A stretch of 64,000 nucleotides of DNA from Mucor racemosus (lineage: Eukaryota > Mucoromycota > Mucoromycetes > Mucorales > Mucoraceae): positions 2,356,001-2,420,000 of the forward strand of contig JAPEHQ010000006.1 of the NCBI GenBank assembly GCA_027405735.1, in the 5' to 3' direction. Every line of letters starts with the position of its first letter. The first letter of the stretch is position 1. Made by a program: the position numbers and the translations under genes. The notes under the pieces are model-generated. The model was not told the DNA's origin, did no database searches, and was given only the letters and a program-made list of their open reading frames with translations. This document shows, piece after piece, positions 35,096 through 47,221 of this stretch.

Positions 35096-36094
35096 TTAAG
35101 CGTTTGCATGACATTTACGGGAGCAATCTTGGCATTTTAACTTTGAGGAAGAAGCAGTTGAAGCTAAAAGGATTTGAGAGGATTGTTGCTTGGCTTGTTC
35201 ATAATTGCTCAATACAAAATAGCCTCGACTACGTCCAGCTTCTTCTTTACTACCAGTCATCATGGCTTTGAAAAGATCTTTTGTATTCACCCAAACACTA
35301 GGATATTTACCGCGAGCAACATCCATGATTAAAACTTGGTTTTCAGTTTTGTTGAAACCACCAATAGGGCTAAAATGAGCAAAATGATCTTCTTGTCCAA
35401 GGGAAGCCCTAGAATAGTTTACAACCATTTGGCTAGTAGTATCAGATGTTACAGTTTCAAGATCTGATAAAAACTGCTTATAGCTTACGCCACGACGAGG
35501 TTGGACTTTACAATGTGTTTGAGCCAAACATGTAAATTCATCAAAAGGGATACCACGTTCTTGGATAGATTCTGCGGGGGAGCACGTTTTCATTTGCTCA
35601 GATGAAAACCAACGCCAATTTCCTTTCCAAGTTCTTTTAGGATCAATTTCAAGAGCATTTAAAACCATGGCCACTATTAAAACAAACATTATTAATACAG
35701 ATGCTATGGAAACAGCGAAATATATAAAGTACTTACAAGAACTAACGCCGCCATGAGATGGGGAAGATTGTGTAGAGAAATTTCCCATTAATTTGAAGAA
35801 ACTTTCAGCATGACCCTGAACCATTGCGTTACGGAAAAGTCTTTTACCCTCCACAGAGGTAAACTTTACAAGATGTACTTCCTCTTTATTTTTATTTGTG
35901 AAATCAAAGAGTTGAAAAGTAGTTTGTCTTCCTTGCGTAGTAGAATTATCTAATGTAGTTGTAGTTGTTGCTTGGCGAGATGCTTGAGAGCCGGGAAAAA
36001 TAGTGGTGCGATTATTTAAAATATTCTTTTTTGTTGCGGCCTGTACAAGTGTAGACTTGAGACAAGTTTTGGATAAAAGTGTACGAGAAGCCAT
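35096..36094 (-). CDS. Phytochelatin-synthase-like protein lacking the catalytic Cys
   Basis: Papain-fold gamma-glutamylcysteine dipeptidyltranspeptidase family, which makes phytochelatins from glutathione under metal stress. Exons 35737-36094 and 35096-35673 give 311 residues. Domain landmarks: FTSVEGKRLFRNAM, NFSTQSSPSHGGVSS, LAMVLNALEIDPKRTWKGNWRWF, DEFTCLA and HFSPIGGFN...VLIMDVARGKYPSVW. The catalytic His (219) and Asp (237) are present with the family's 18-residue spacing, but the nucleophile position (CG in the family's YCGLAS box) reads Gly115 (HGGVSS), a one-base difference (GGC versus TGC, 35,750-35,752). About 70 residues precede the domain and are Ser/Thr/basic-rich, perhaps an organelle presequence. 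The C-terminus has KCQDCSRKC, a possible metal site. The 63-nt intron has no stop and keeps the frame. Confidence 0.85.
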   Translation of the reverse strand: MASRTLLSKTCLKSTLVQAATKKNILNNRTTIFPGSQASRQATTTTTLDNSTTQGRQTTFQLFDFTNKNKEEVHLVKFTSVEGKRLFRNAMVQGHAESFFKLMGNFSTQSSPSHGGVSSCKYFIYFAVSIASVLIMFVLIVAMVLNALEIDPKRTWKGNWRWFSSEQMKTCSPAESIQERGIPFDEFTCLAQTHCKVQPRRGVSYKQFLSDLETVTSDTTSQMVVNYSRASLGQEDHFAHFSPIGGFNKTENQVLIMDVARGKYPSVWVNTKDLFKAMMTGSKEEAGRSRGYFVLSNYEQAKQQSSQILLASTASSSKLKCQDCSRKCHANA

Positions 36095-37899
36095 AGTAAA
36101 TGTAGATTGAAAAAAGTAAAAAAAAAAAAAGATAAGAAATAAAAGAAAAAAAGAGATTTTTTATCAGATCTTTTTTTTTGTTATGGTCCTTTTATTCTTT
36201 TTCAAGGGATATCGCCCTAAATAAAACTTTTATCAGATTCCGACAGATCTGATAAACTATTGTGTTACATTTGAGCGAATCATATTGCAATGATCAATCG
36301 TTTTGATATTGCAATAATTTAGCAGCCACATGCCTATTAGCTCGATTTAAACTTTCCGTATACTTCCATCTACAACAAAAAAATTCTCATACCCACTGGG
36401 AATCTTATCAGATTTTTTTTTAATCTGAGAAAAACCAACACCTTTGCCGTATCTTTTATGTAATATATATACTACAAATTCAAAAATTAGTACTGTAATC
36501 TCTGAAACGAGAAGAAAGTAAAAGTCATATTATTGTAAAAGGTTTACATGAGGGAGGGGAAACATTTGTTACAGATTTTAGATAAACACCTGAATGAGAA
36601 TCTAAGAATCATGAATCATCTCCCGCTTAAATTATTTCATAAGATCCCATGTTGGTCACACAATAAATATCCGTGATTGGAACACCGTTTTATCAGATGT
36701 AGAATAACATTCGCATTTTTTTAATCATTATCATCAAAAAGTCCATCTTTCCCCCTAGATATATTATTGGCGACGCTAGTTAATGTTGCTAATTTCAGTA
36801 TTATCCCAAACTGGCAGATTTGTATATAAATGTATGAATAAATGTCCATTGCCCCACTACAAATATCATGAAACATTAAATTTCATCAAATTATTCTGTT
36901 TATCATCACATTTTTACTTTCAAACTTGATGGTCATAAAGCTACTTTGTCTGAATTACAGCTCTAAATTTTTTTTGATAGTGCCTGTGTTGTCGCTATGT
37001 ATTTAAATATTGTGTACCATATGAGTACGGGGTTTTGCGGCTACTTCAAATGTACACAGCAATGGTTTAATCTAAATCGTTTGCATCTAAAATTGTTACA
37101 CTAGGATGACATGGGGTTTCGTAATTAGTCCGTTTGCCTTAATTGAAAAGTTAGCAAGCTGTTTTTGCGCACTGTCGTTTTCAGATACTAAAAGTATACA
37201 TAAATACCGTTTTTTAACAATAGATTACTTGGAGCACGCCAATTTTATATTGGGTTGTAATATTCTAATTTGCAAAATTCTTAGAATTAGATATTATACT
37301 TTCGGTCGGGTCTTAACTATTACAATACCCCAAGTAGGTGGTTGTAAAAAAAAGAATAACCTTAGCTTCCTACTACTGATTTTACAACAGAAGTTTCGAT
37401 TCTCAGCCTATCATGTTTTTTTTATATAGGAGTTTTATTCTAGCTTGGAATTAACTTTATCTAACATCTAATTTTACTGAATTAATGCATAGCATTCATA
37501 ATTTACTCTTTTGTTTTTTTTTTTGGTTTTATTAAAATAATAATACATTACTTTATTCAATACAATTGTATTGAACTACCGCTTTCAATAGTTTGATAAG
37601 GACTTACAATGAAATACATATATACGAACTTGCAAATAAATAATTTGCACATGATTTATATACAAATAATTTTCAAACCATCATAATCCAAAAATTTAAT
37701 AAATTTTTTGCTAAATATCAAGTGAAAAGTCTTTGAATTCATCGTTCAAAATATACTAAAAGTATAAAAATTCACAAAAAAAAAACCTTTATAAAGTACA
37801 TATGATTGATTCGTAAGCTTTATATCATATAGATACTGAAACATACAGCTAGATAAAGTATAGCTATCAGCGATAGAATGTATTTTAGCATTCGTTTTG
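36095..37899. other. Intergenic, no gene supported
   Basis: This is the promoter of the PCS-like gene followed by AT-rich sequence. A 107-codon open frame at 37,106-37,429 has no recognisable motifs and an AT-driven composition. Confidence 0.4.
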
Positions 37900-39090
37900 C
37901 CAACAATGGTTTAAAAAATGCTCAAGCAAGAATATTTTTGAAATTTGACAGCAACCCATATAGTGTATGCCAGCATTTAGCAATTAAAAGTTCTTCGTAG
38001 CCTACCCAAATTTCTAATTTTTCAAAAAAAATTACTTTCGAAATATTTTATAAACACAGGTTTTTTCTGCTACTAATGTTTGCATTTAAGCCAACAATCA
38101 GTTTTACAATTTTGTTTTTTCAATAAATTCATCAAAAATCTACGTTTTTGAAAACTTAAAAAAATATACAGTAGATAACACTTTTAACATCAACTTCTGA
38201 CCATCAAATAAAGAAGCAATTAATTCAAAACAAAGGCTATGGTTCTCTAATATTTTTTCTATTATCTATTTGCTTAAACTTAGAATCCAACTTTTTTTTT
38301 TTTTTTTTTTTTGGAAAATAGATATAAAACATATTTTACTACAATTTTGATTATACACGGTGAGGATGTTTAATTATTAATTTTTGTAGTTGGTAGTTGC
38401 CAATACCATATATGCTGATTTTGGCAGATTTAGCACTATTTCTAATTTTAAATGACCGGCTAAACCACAAAAAAACACACTTGAAAAGCCCAATTGATTC
38501 CTACAATTCAACTATAATATAGCAAATCTGAGAGTTTATGGATACATACAATCTTATTTATAGAAAGAATGATAATAAAGATTAGTAAAATTTATCATGG
38601 AGAACGTAGGCTTTATTACTAGAAAAACTAATGGTAAAAGAAAGAATCAAGAGCTTCTAGGTCTTGGTTTAAAAGACTATTTATAAGAATTACATTTCAA
38701 TATGAGTTACTGTAGAAATGGAATTGGCTTCAAAATTGGCTGTTTAATATCCTCGAAAACCGACAAAATCAATGAGGTTCTAAAAATGTATATTTGGACA
38801 CTGTTACAGCTGCAGTATATATTTTGAAACTTGCAGCAGCATATTTGGATCAGTATTCATTGATTGCAAGCATTTTTCTGGTTGCTTTATTTTTTTTAAG
38901 CAGAGGAAGAGAGTTTTTTTTTTAATAAAACGTATGTTGAAATCCTTTAAAAGCAACCGTTAGCTAATGAAATCAAAATATGGTAATTGTAAATTTACTG
39001 CGCATTAAGTGCAACTTCAAAGTTTAATTTTAAACCATTGTTTCATTTTATAAAAATTGTTGCATCCATCGGTTATTTGTAAGATAATAA
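37900..39090 (+). repeat. F2 repeat family, copy 3, left part
   Basis: Parallels copy 1 from about 11,420 to 12,240 (for example CTACAATTTTGATTATACAC at 38,340 and the TGCAAGCATTTTT/GCTTTATTT block at 38,867). It breaks off exactly where CACTA copy B begins and resumes at 44,424. Confidence 0.6.
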
Positions 39091-39793
39091 CACTACGGTC
39101 GACCCGTGCTGCACAAGATGATTTCGTTGTGCCCAGATGAGCTGCACACTATAACCTGAGCTGTTGTACCCACTGAATATGGCTAAAAAGATAACAAGAT
39201 GTACATGGGCACAACAAAAGAAACTGCACACGAGCATAACGAAAATCCTGTATGTGCAGAATTATAGATTCTGTCCGTGTGCATGACATTAATCCTATGT
39301 GTGTATATTAGCAGAATTGCCCATAAGCATATCATTATCCTTATTTCTGCATAATAATAAAATCTGACCATGAGCATAATGAGCTGATCGTATGCGCACA
39401 AATTGGTTTGTTGTACATGAGCATCGTGCCGTTCTCAAACTTCCATTGCATTTTTTTACTGGAATGGGTTTTCAAATTACATTTGCTTTTATTAATATAG
39501 ATTATAGACAATACTACAGTTCAATACGCAATTGATGTAGAGTAATACATGCAAGGGCCAATATATTTACGATTATCATCATCATTTGTAAATACGTTTA
39601 TTATAGCTATAATGTTTACAGCAACAATGGTTTTTGCTTGAGCATAAAATTAAATAACACTTACTGCTTAAATTTATATGCAAGCCAAATTTAAGGCTAT
39701 AAATGTTACTTTATCACTCATAAAATTTAAACAAATTGACCTTCTTTAAACTTACTATTTTGGTTTACAATTGTTAGCTGTAAAAAGATTTGT

Positions 39794-40322
39794 TGTTGTA
39801 TTCCACCTACTAGTATCATACATTATCACCTTCTACAGTATCAATACATCTTACAATCTATTGGTTACGACATGTATTGAAGAGCAAGTCTTGATATCGG
39901 ATATAAGAAACTCCTAGCGTATCAAGTTTAATCCAGTAATTACCAAGAACGCTTTGACCTCAATTATGACACCACATTATTTCATCCCAGATATTAACCA
40001 ATCAAGTAGTTATCAAATCAACATCCAAGCATATTTAGCGCAGCATTGAAACAAGACAACTCACAAGCTCTGCAAGAACGGTTAAATTATGATTGATCCA
40101 TTTCAATCCATAGATTACTATCAAACAGATCCAATGGTTCAATAGTGCCTTAAATTACATCTCAGGATCTCAGTGTCAAATCAATATAAAATGCCATACT
40201 TTTACATCTAAATAAACGATATCTTGTTTTTATTATACAGTTGAAGAACTGATTAATTACTCATTCTTTTATAATTGTATTCTTTTTTAAGTATTATTTA
40301 TCAATCCTGAAAATATACGACA
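39794..40322. mobile_element. Solo LTR nested in CACTA copy B
   Basis: 529 bp, TGTTGTATTCC...ATATACGACA, flanked by the perfect 5-bp duplication TTTGT (39,789-39,793 and 40,323-40,327). Copy A carries the uninterrupted site ACTTGAAAACAAATATTTTT (about 21,472). A relative lies at 22,267-23,118. Confidence 0.78.
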
Positions 40323-41735
40323 TTTGTTTTCAAGTATAGCTACGATCAATACTATGATTATTAGGCAAGGCATTAATTTTTTTTTGTTTCTATATCATTT
40401 GAAATTTTATCACTTTTCTGGAACATTTTGTGGGTTTGTAGCCAGTTCAAGCTTTTTATTGAGTGGATACAAATATCATTGCCTTTGATTTGATCTGGTA
40501 ATCAAGAAATACATCCAATAATACAGTAGTAAATAATGATAATATTTGATCCTAAAATGCGCTTAAATAAAAATATCAGTGCCTAATATAATAGGTTGCT
40601 ATCCATATTAAAAACATTAGTACCTTATGTTAGAATGCGTATTCAGATACAAGAAAATAATACAAGCTTGATAGTCTGATATGCCTTATCAAACAGTGAA
40701 TATATCCTTGGAATATGAAAATAAAAAGAGAGAAACAACACACGTAGAAAAAGATTTTCAAAGCTTTACATTATTCAACGCAATCAAAACCCTGCTAAAT
40801 TGCACATTGCAATCAATCTAAAAGCAGCATTACAGCGCATGAACCATGAAATAAACAAAGCAGGAAATATCTGTTATTATCATAGAAACATGCATTTTTC
40901 TACCAGAAAAACCGCCTGTCATATCATACATTCATTAAAACATTGCAAAAGCGAGCACGTAAAGCGACGCCGTAATTGAGCATAGCAAGATTGAACAGCT
41001 ACAGTAGATCTACTATGGTATATCTAAATTTTAAATAAAAAGGGGATTTTTTCAACTTTTCTTATACTTAACCACGTACAGTCTGAAAATTCAGTTTTTA
41101 TAGCGGACATTTTCGGGGATCATTTTATCCTTACCAACACTCATGACTTTGATCAAAAAAAAAGAAAAATCAAATTTTGATACCAAAATCAACGTTTAAA
41201 TATACTACATTATGAGAGAAAATTGTAGCTATAGATAATACACATTTTATAAAAGCTTAATATTAAATGTTAAGTAATAAAAATTTGTACTTTTGTCCAA
41301 AAAACAGTTTTTTGATTAAAGGATTTTCATGTAACATCTGGCAATAAAAATATCTGTTATTTTTATTGAGCAAATAGAGCGCAAAATTTTGTATATGTGT
41401 ATATTTTTTGTTTTTATAATTGGTAGTATAATTAACTCTAGATTTGCAAAACTAGAAAAAAAAATTAAAAAATGTCAAAAATTGATGATCTGGACAAGAA
41501 TAATTTTCGAAATAAATATTCCGCTTATAAGCTTTGTAAGTCTTAAAAATAAGAGATTTTATAATACTTGAGAACTTTTTCAAGAATTTACGATATTGTA
41601 CCCACTTGATTCAAGCTTATTACTGTAGATCTTTATACATGTTAACATTTTGTGGTAGTTTATTTGATGATAATATAGTCTTACTTTATAATTATTGTGT
41701 TAGAGGTGATTTAAATTAAGTTTTAGTCTTATTAT

Positions 41736-41905
41736 CTCTCGAATATTATAAACATAAACATGGCCACCACTGGAACCTATTATTGCCACCTTTTTGTCGT
41801 CCGTGTCCCAAGCCAATTTATTCAATGCTTTACCAGAACCAACTTAAGAACTTACAAATCGTTCCTCGGTATTTGCATTCAAATTCCATAAATTAAATTA
41901 ACTAC
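41736..41905 (-). pseudogene. Captured dynein intermediate-chain segment in copy B (longer)
   Basis: Reading leftward, a piece near 41,855-41,890 encodes LWNLNANTEERF (dynein intermediate chains have LWNLN.DTE here). It is followed by SGKALNKLAW and KKVAIIGSSGGHVYVYN (41,736-41,837). The order matches the family's C-terminal WD repeats. The donor after the last exon is mutated (ATAATAAG). Copy A units lack the first piece, so copy B is closer to the original capture here. Confidence 0.6.
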
Positions 41906-43925
41906 TTCTTCCATTTACAGTAGTATCAAACGCATTATCAGCACGCCTTATTATGATAAATGTCAATCTAAACTTAGAAATATCCCACTATCATTGTTAT
42001 ACAGTAAGCTATGAAAAGCTTGATTTCTGCTAAATACAGCAATTAAATAACAAAACAATATAATACTAATAATATCATATGGTGAGTATTATTTAAGATC
42101 TAAGTAAGTTTGATGAAGAAGTATGCTTTTAAACCCTTTTAAAAATCCTGAAGCAAACACAACGTCTTGGTCCTGTAATTTCTATCCATCAAAATGTTGC
42201 GATTATTTCCAATACACAATGAATGCATCTTTTATCTATCTTGACCTTGACTGATGTACATTGTTGGATATCAGCTTTTTACCAGTTTTATTTTCTCTAA
42301 TTATTCATTAATATCCAGTCATATTGAAGGATGCTTTGCAGCACTGCCAAAAAAAAGAATGAATGCTTCATCAAGAGTTTTCTGCATATCAAATTATGCG
42401 ATTTAGCAGCAATTATTGTACTTAATTATAATTTTTGAGCTTATTAATGTTAACCAGAATTATTAGTAGTAGTATTTTCATTCAAAAAAAGTAAGCTTTG
42501 CTTTTTTATACATTTACATTCACTCATTCAATAAATGACATTGCCTTTTTTTTCTGTCATATCAATCAACCAGCTTCATCTTGATTCGGATACATTTGAC
42601 AATTAAATGCCTAAATTACACTTGAGCTACCAGTTATCGCCACAAAAAAATCTCGTACAGGTCGGCGAAGCATCACAATTTGGATCATTTTTTTGTGCTC
42701 GTAGATCTGAGCTCTCTCACACATTCATAGATCTCTGCATGAACCATATCTCTATCCGTTGTTCAATTTAACTGAAATACATTGAATGCCGCCAACATCA
42801 TCCTACTTGATAAAACACCTTACTTCATTGCGAGTCAACACAACAACTAATTTAATGCTAGTTTAGCATCAGCAGTTGAATCAGATAAATTTGAGATTAG
42901 ACAACCTCTTTTATTAATAAATTTGCATACCATGAGCTAATAGTGGACCGTTATTATAGATACGCTAATCAAAGATGATGAATTAACTCTCGGAACAAAC
43001 GAGTCGATCAGCAATATAAACAAAATATTAAAATCAAATATAGCAATTGAATAAGCAAGAAGTAGCAAATCATGTAAATTAGTATAATTGAATTGTTTCA
43101 AGCGTTTTGAACTGAATACGCCTTTACTTTTGACCTATAAAAATTGGTTTATTAGTAAAATTAATTCACAAGTAATAATTATGGTGTACCTTTGATAGTT
43201 GGTAGTGGAATACAAGACAATATCATCTTGTTTTCCTCTCCTTGGCTGTTGTTGGCCACTAAATAGAAACAAACATTTTTTGGAAACTAAATAGTAGATT
43301 AACATGATGAGTTTATTCATTCATTCATTCATTCAAATCAAGTTAATACTATACATACTTCTATAATCACCAATTTTTCAGCAGGTAAATATCGATTTTA
43401 GACCAAAAAAGCATTGATAATAACGTAAATAATGGAACAAAATGACTAAGTCTTGGATGCCTTTTTTGTCCGAGAAAAATATTACAGCGCGCCCTAAAAT
43501 TTACAGTTAATAATTTATTTTCAAATAAACAATAGGAAAAACATATACTTGTATCTGATACTTGATATCAGTTCTTCATAAAAAATATTGGTCTTTTTAT
43601 TGTAGTTTTAAGTATAAATAAAAGAGCCCAGGAAAGAGTGGGGAAGAAAAAAGAAAAATAACCCTTAATCAGTCGATTTTGTGTGTTACAAACAGAAATT
43701 TACAAAGGCATAAATACTTTTAGTATTGCCAAACAGGTTGTTTTTGTTGTTCCAATTTGGTCCCCGAAAGAAGGGCATGGGCAGAACTCTTTCAAACCCC
43801 AAATTTCAAATTGATATATCTTGTCAATAAGGCAATTCTGTTGAATTAGAGTAACTTACATCTGCTTTGAATCATTCAAATTATTTTCGCTATTAATTAT
43901 ATTATGATTGATATACTTTAGTATA

Positions 43926-44284
43926 GGATTTCACAAACAACGCATCGTATTACGGTTAACCGAGTTTGACTGCTTTAACGGGCCGTTTTTTATGCAAACT
44001 CGAATGAGGGTATTCGAGTTTCTTCTTTTCTTTTTTTGTTAGCTAAGCTCGAAAACAGGATTGAAAAAATACTTCAAGTTATGAAACTGTCAAATATGCT
44101 ATTATCAATTCATAATCCCATATTAACTTGACAAGGTTGCTATTAACAGCCTCCTTAAGGCAAACCAATACTTGCTCCCACCCCGTTTTTTATCTGGGTT
44201 ACAAAAGAACGGGCCGTTTTCCAACTCGAATCGAATGGCCGTTTCCGTTAAAACTCGATTCAAACTCGAATCGAAGCCCATTCC
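43926..44284. mobile_element. 359-bp insertion with 12-bp duplication in copy B
   Basis: Flanked by TACTTTAGTATA on both sides (43,914-43,925 and 44,285-44,296). Copy A reads uninterrupted here (ATTAAAGTATATCAATTATA). The insert has repeated words GGGCCGTTTT and AACTCGAAT and only weak inverted ends (GGAT.../...ATTCC). A target duplication of 9-12 bp is typical of Mutator-like elements. Confidence 0.6.
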
Positions 44285-44423
44285 TACTTTAGTATATTGA
44301 CAAAAAAAATCTTGATCTCATCATTGCTCTGCTCTTCTGGACTGCCTGATCTGCACAAAATGTTTTATTCTGCCCGTCTGTGCAGATCATTGTGCCCATG
44401 GAAAACATAGTTTGGCCGTAGTG

Positions 44424-46030
44424 ATAAACCTTTTGATTCGTAATACTATTTATTGCTAAGAATTCAACTAACTGATTTATGATAACATTCTCGATTGTTC
44501 TTATTGTTGTAAAGCAAGATCCGGGAAGCGGGATATGTGCGACATACCCACTTGTTGGATTTAACTATATAAAATAAGCTCAACTTAAATGTGCTGCTGC
44601 GTTATTAATAATATAAATAATAGACTGGTCTGACATGGAATGTCAGATAGATAATATAATCGATCCAATACTGATCTAACAGATAAATGTAATATAGAAT
44701 TTGTATATAAATAGGACAAATCATTGATATTAAATAAAAATTCTCTTCAGTTTTTGTGCGTGATTTAATTTGAAAAGCTTCTTTATTAAATTATATATTT
44801 TTTTCTTACTACGACGATATTTATTCTAAATCTTTTGCATTTCAAAAATTTTCAAAGAATATCTGAAACAATTCCTAAGAAATAGTTCAAACAAGTACGC
44901 GTTTTTATTTCTCCATTTCCACAGCAACTCGGGGAGGCTAAATCTTTTGCAACCCTATAAACCAATATTAGATGTGTATACATTTTTTGTCTCAGCAAAA
45001 AATGTTAATTTTTCGTTGAGATAATCAAAACAATAGTTCACACTACAGCTTAAGACCTAAATTACTGGGTTTTAAAACTGATTTGTAAAATCGATCAGAA
45101 AATGATTCAAAAAACAAAATTGTTTAATAGTTCATTAACTGCAAAGTAAATCAACCTTGCTTATTAAATAGTTTTTGTACAGTTTTAAATTATGCATCCA
45201 TTTAAATAAAAATCAAAAAAGCATTCCATATTAAATTTTGCATAAAATACAATTGAAATTTTGGAGGTTTTTTAAAGATACACATTGCTTTTTATAAGCA
45301 TGTTTCAAATATAATTAATGGAAATAATGCACAAAAAGTTTGTTTATCTATTGATTTATTGTTAAACCTTCTAGCTGCATTTTTCGTAGAGAAAACAAAA
45401 TTTTGTCAAAAAATTTAAAATTCAGAATTTGGGATGAGGGTATACAAGGGAAAAATGGAAGCCAGAAATGGAGGTACCTTTTTGTACACATTTTTGAGGA
45501 TATCTCCACGAAAAATCAATATTTTGAAAAGCTCTAAATTGAGTCCGAGAGAATTCAACGAGCTTGATGAAATGAATGCAAAAAAATGTTGCTCAATTTA
45601 ACCAATATTTTGAAACTTACTATAGAAATGCCGAAAAAATGAAAAAAAAAAATGAAATTGCTCAGAATTTTTTTATATTAAAATATGTTATAAAGCACTT
45701 CAAAACAATTAAGTTTTATTATTAAAAAGTGTTAGCATAACTTAATTTTTTCTAGAGATATGAAGCCTCGAATTTTTCAATCCTTTAGCAGTGAAATGCG
45801 CGTAAAAAATCTGAAACCTTAGCACTGAAAAATTAATACCAACTGCAAAAAATAGGATATTTTTGGATACTTGGTTTTGGATTAAAGTTGAGCATCTCAG
45901 GTACATTGGCATATAATTTTTTCTTGGCGTTATTTAGTGAAAAAAAAAGTAGAGCAGGGATGAAAAGCGGGAAACAGTTTTCAATGAATTTTACGTGATT
46001 TTGAGTCTTTTGTAAAATGTAAAATAAATG
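44424..46030 (+). repeat. F2 repeat family, copy 3, right part
   Basis: Resumes after copy B with ATAAACCTTTTG and runs through the shared blocks (CAACTCGGGGAGG at 44,932, TTTCGTTGAGATAATCAAAA at 45,011, GGGATGAGGGTATACAAGGG at 45,430, GTAGAGCAGGGATGAAAAG at 45,951). About 44,430-44,900 has no counterpart in copy 1 and may be a further insertion. Confidence 0.6.
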
Positions 46031-47221
46031 CAGATTATATTCTCAATAAATAACTTTTGGTTTTTGGTCAACAAAGATGTATATATATTATTTATTTGAA
46101 TAATAATGCAAGTTTTTAGGACCAGGACTGAAATTTGATACAATCATGCCAGTGCAGCTTTTATCCTTCTTCTTTCACGCGTTCTGAATGGAAAAATTTG
46201 CTCAATATTACACTCCTGCAACGTGATAAAAGTTTACCGATACAAAATTTACATCTAAATGAATACTGTTAAGTATTTTAAAAATATATCTACTAAAAAA
46301 GTAAATAAACCCTTCAGCGATCAAACTGTAAAGCATCCAAACGGATATGCCATTTAATAGGAAAGATATTGATACTCAAGAAACTCCATTTACAACTCAT
46401 ATTCATCTCCCCCCCCCCTGTTTCATGCGATCAAGGGGCTTATGCTAGAGGTCCTTTAGTTAAACTTGCTTATTCATCATTTTAATTAGTAAACACATAA
46501 TGACAAAGCCTAAGCTTTCGTTAACCTTTACAAAAACACATGTTACATGGTGGTGTATGCAGTAAAATGAGGAGTAAAAAGCGATAAAAGAATACTTTTA
46601 AAATCCTTCTTTATTAAAATATGGATAATGTGCAATAAAATGGTTATCCTACATCTCTATTTATATTATTCAATGATTCTTTACTATCTGGCAATTGTCA
46701 AAGATTTTATTATTTTTGAGTATAAGTGCTGGGTTGTTTGGTCATTGATTTGGTGGAACAACAATGGTGCTTTAAATATATTCTGTCAATCATGCTTTCA
46801 GAACAGCCCTCACTTGTTCTACGTTCTACTTGATAAGCATGTACTTTTTTTATTTTTTTATTTGGGATATCCCACATTACTTTAGTATTTTAACATCTCT
46901 TATTCGAGTATTATATCCTTGCTATCTTCATGCAATTGTCTATTTACTATACAGTCTTATCTTTGATAGCATGGCTCCAATGAGATGACATTCAATTTAA
47001 GTATTTTATGATGATAATATAGCTTAGTTCAGTTCAGTGTAGTTACTAGCCCGTATTATAAAAAATTCCAAGGTATTTTTACCTACGCTACTTTTTCTTT
47101 TAAAGTATTAAAGAGTAAATATCACATTGATGAATTTTATTTTCTAGGAGAACATAAAAACATTTGCTTAAAGTATGTGAAATATATCATATATACTTTA
47201 CTCATAGTAGTTTTGCTCTAG
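46031..47221. other. Spacer before the decayed sulfhydrylase
   Basis: AT-rich with no recognised coding sequence. The 5' part of the adjacent pseudogene was not found here. Confidence 0.4.

Larger units (their letters stand above)
39091..44423 (-). mobile_element. CACTA-ended transposon, copy B (inverted)
   Basis: Inverted relative of copy A. The ends are CACTACGGTCGACCCG at 39,091 and TTTGGCCGTAGTG ending at 44,423. The flanks repeat ATAA (39,087-39,090 and 44,424-44,427); a strict 3-bp duplication does not match, so the duplication length is uncertain. It sits in F2 copy 3. It has a single internal unit and a longer captured dynein segment, and holds a solo LTR and a 359-bp TIR-less or weak-TIR element. 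No transposase frame is visible. Confidence 0.72.

Noticed and set aside
37106..37429. 107-codon open frame
   Set aside because: No motif, AT-driven composition and no splice context or neighbour supporting a gene.
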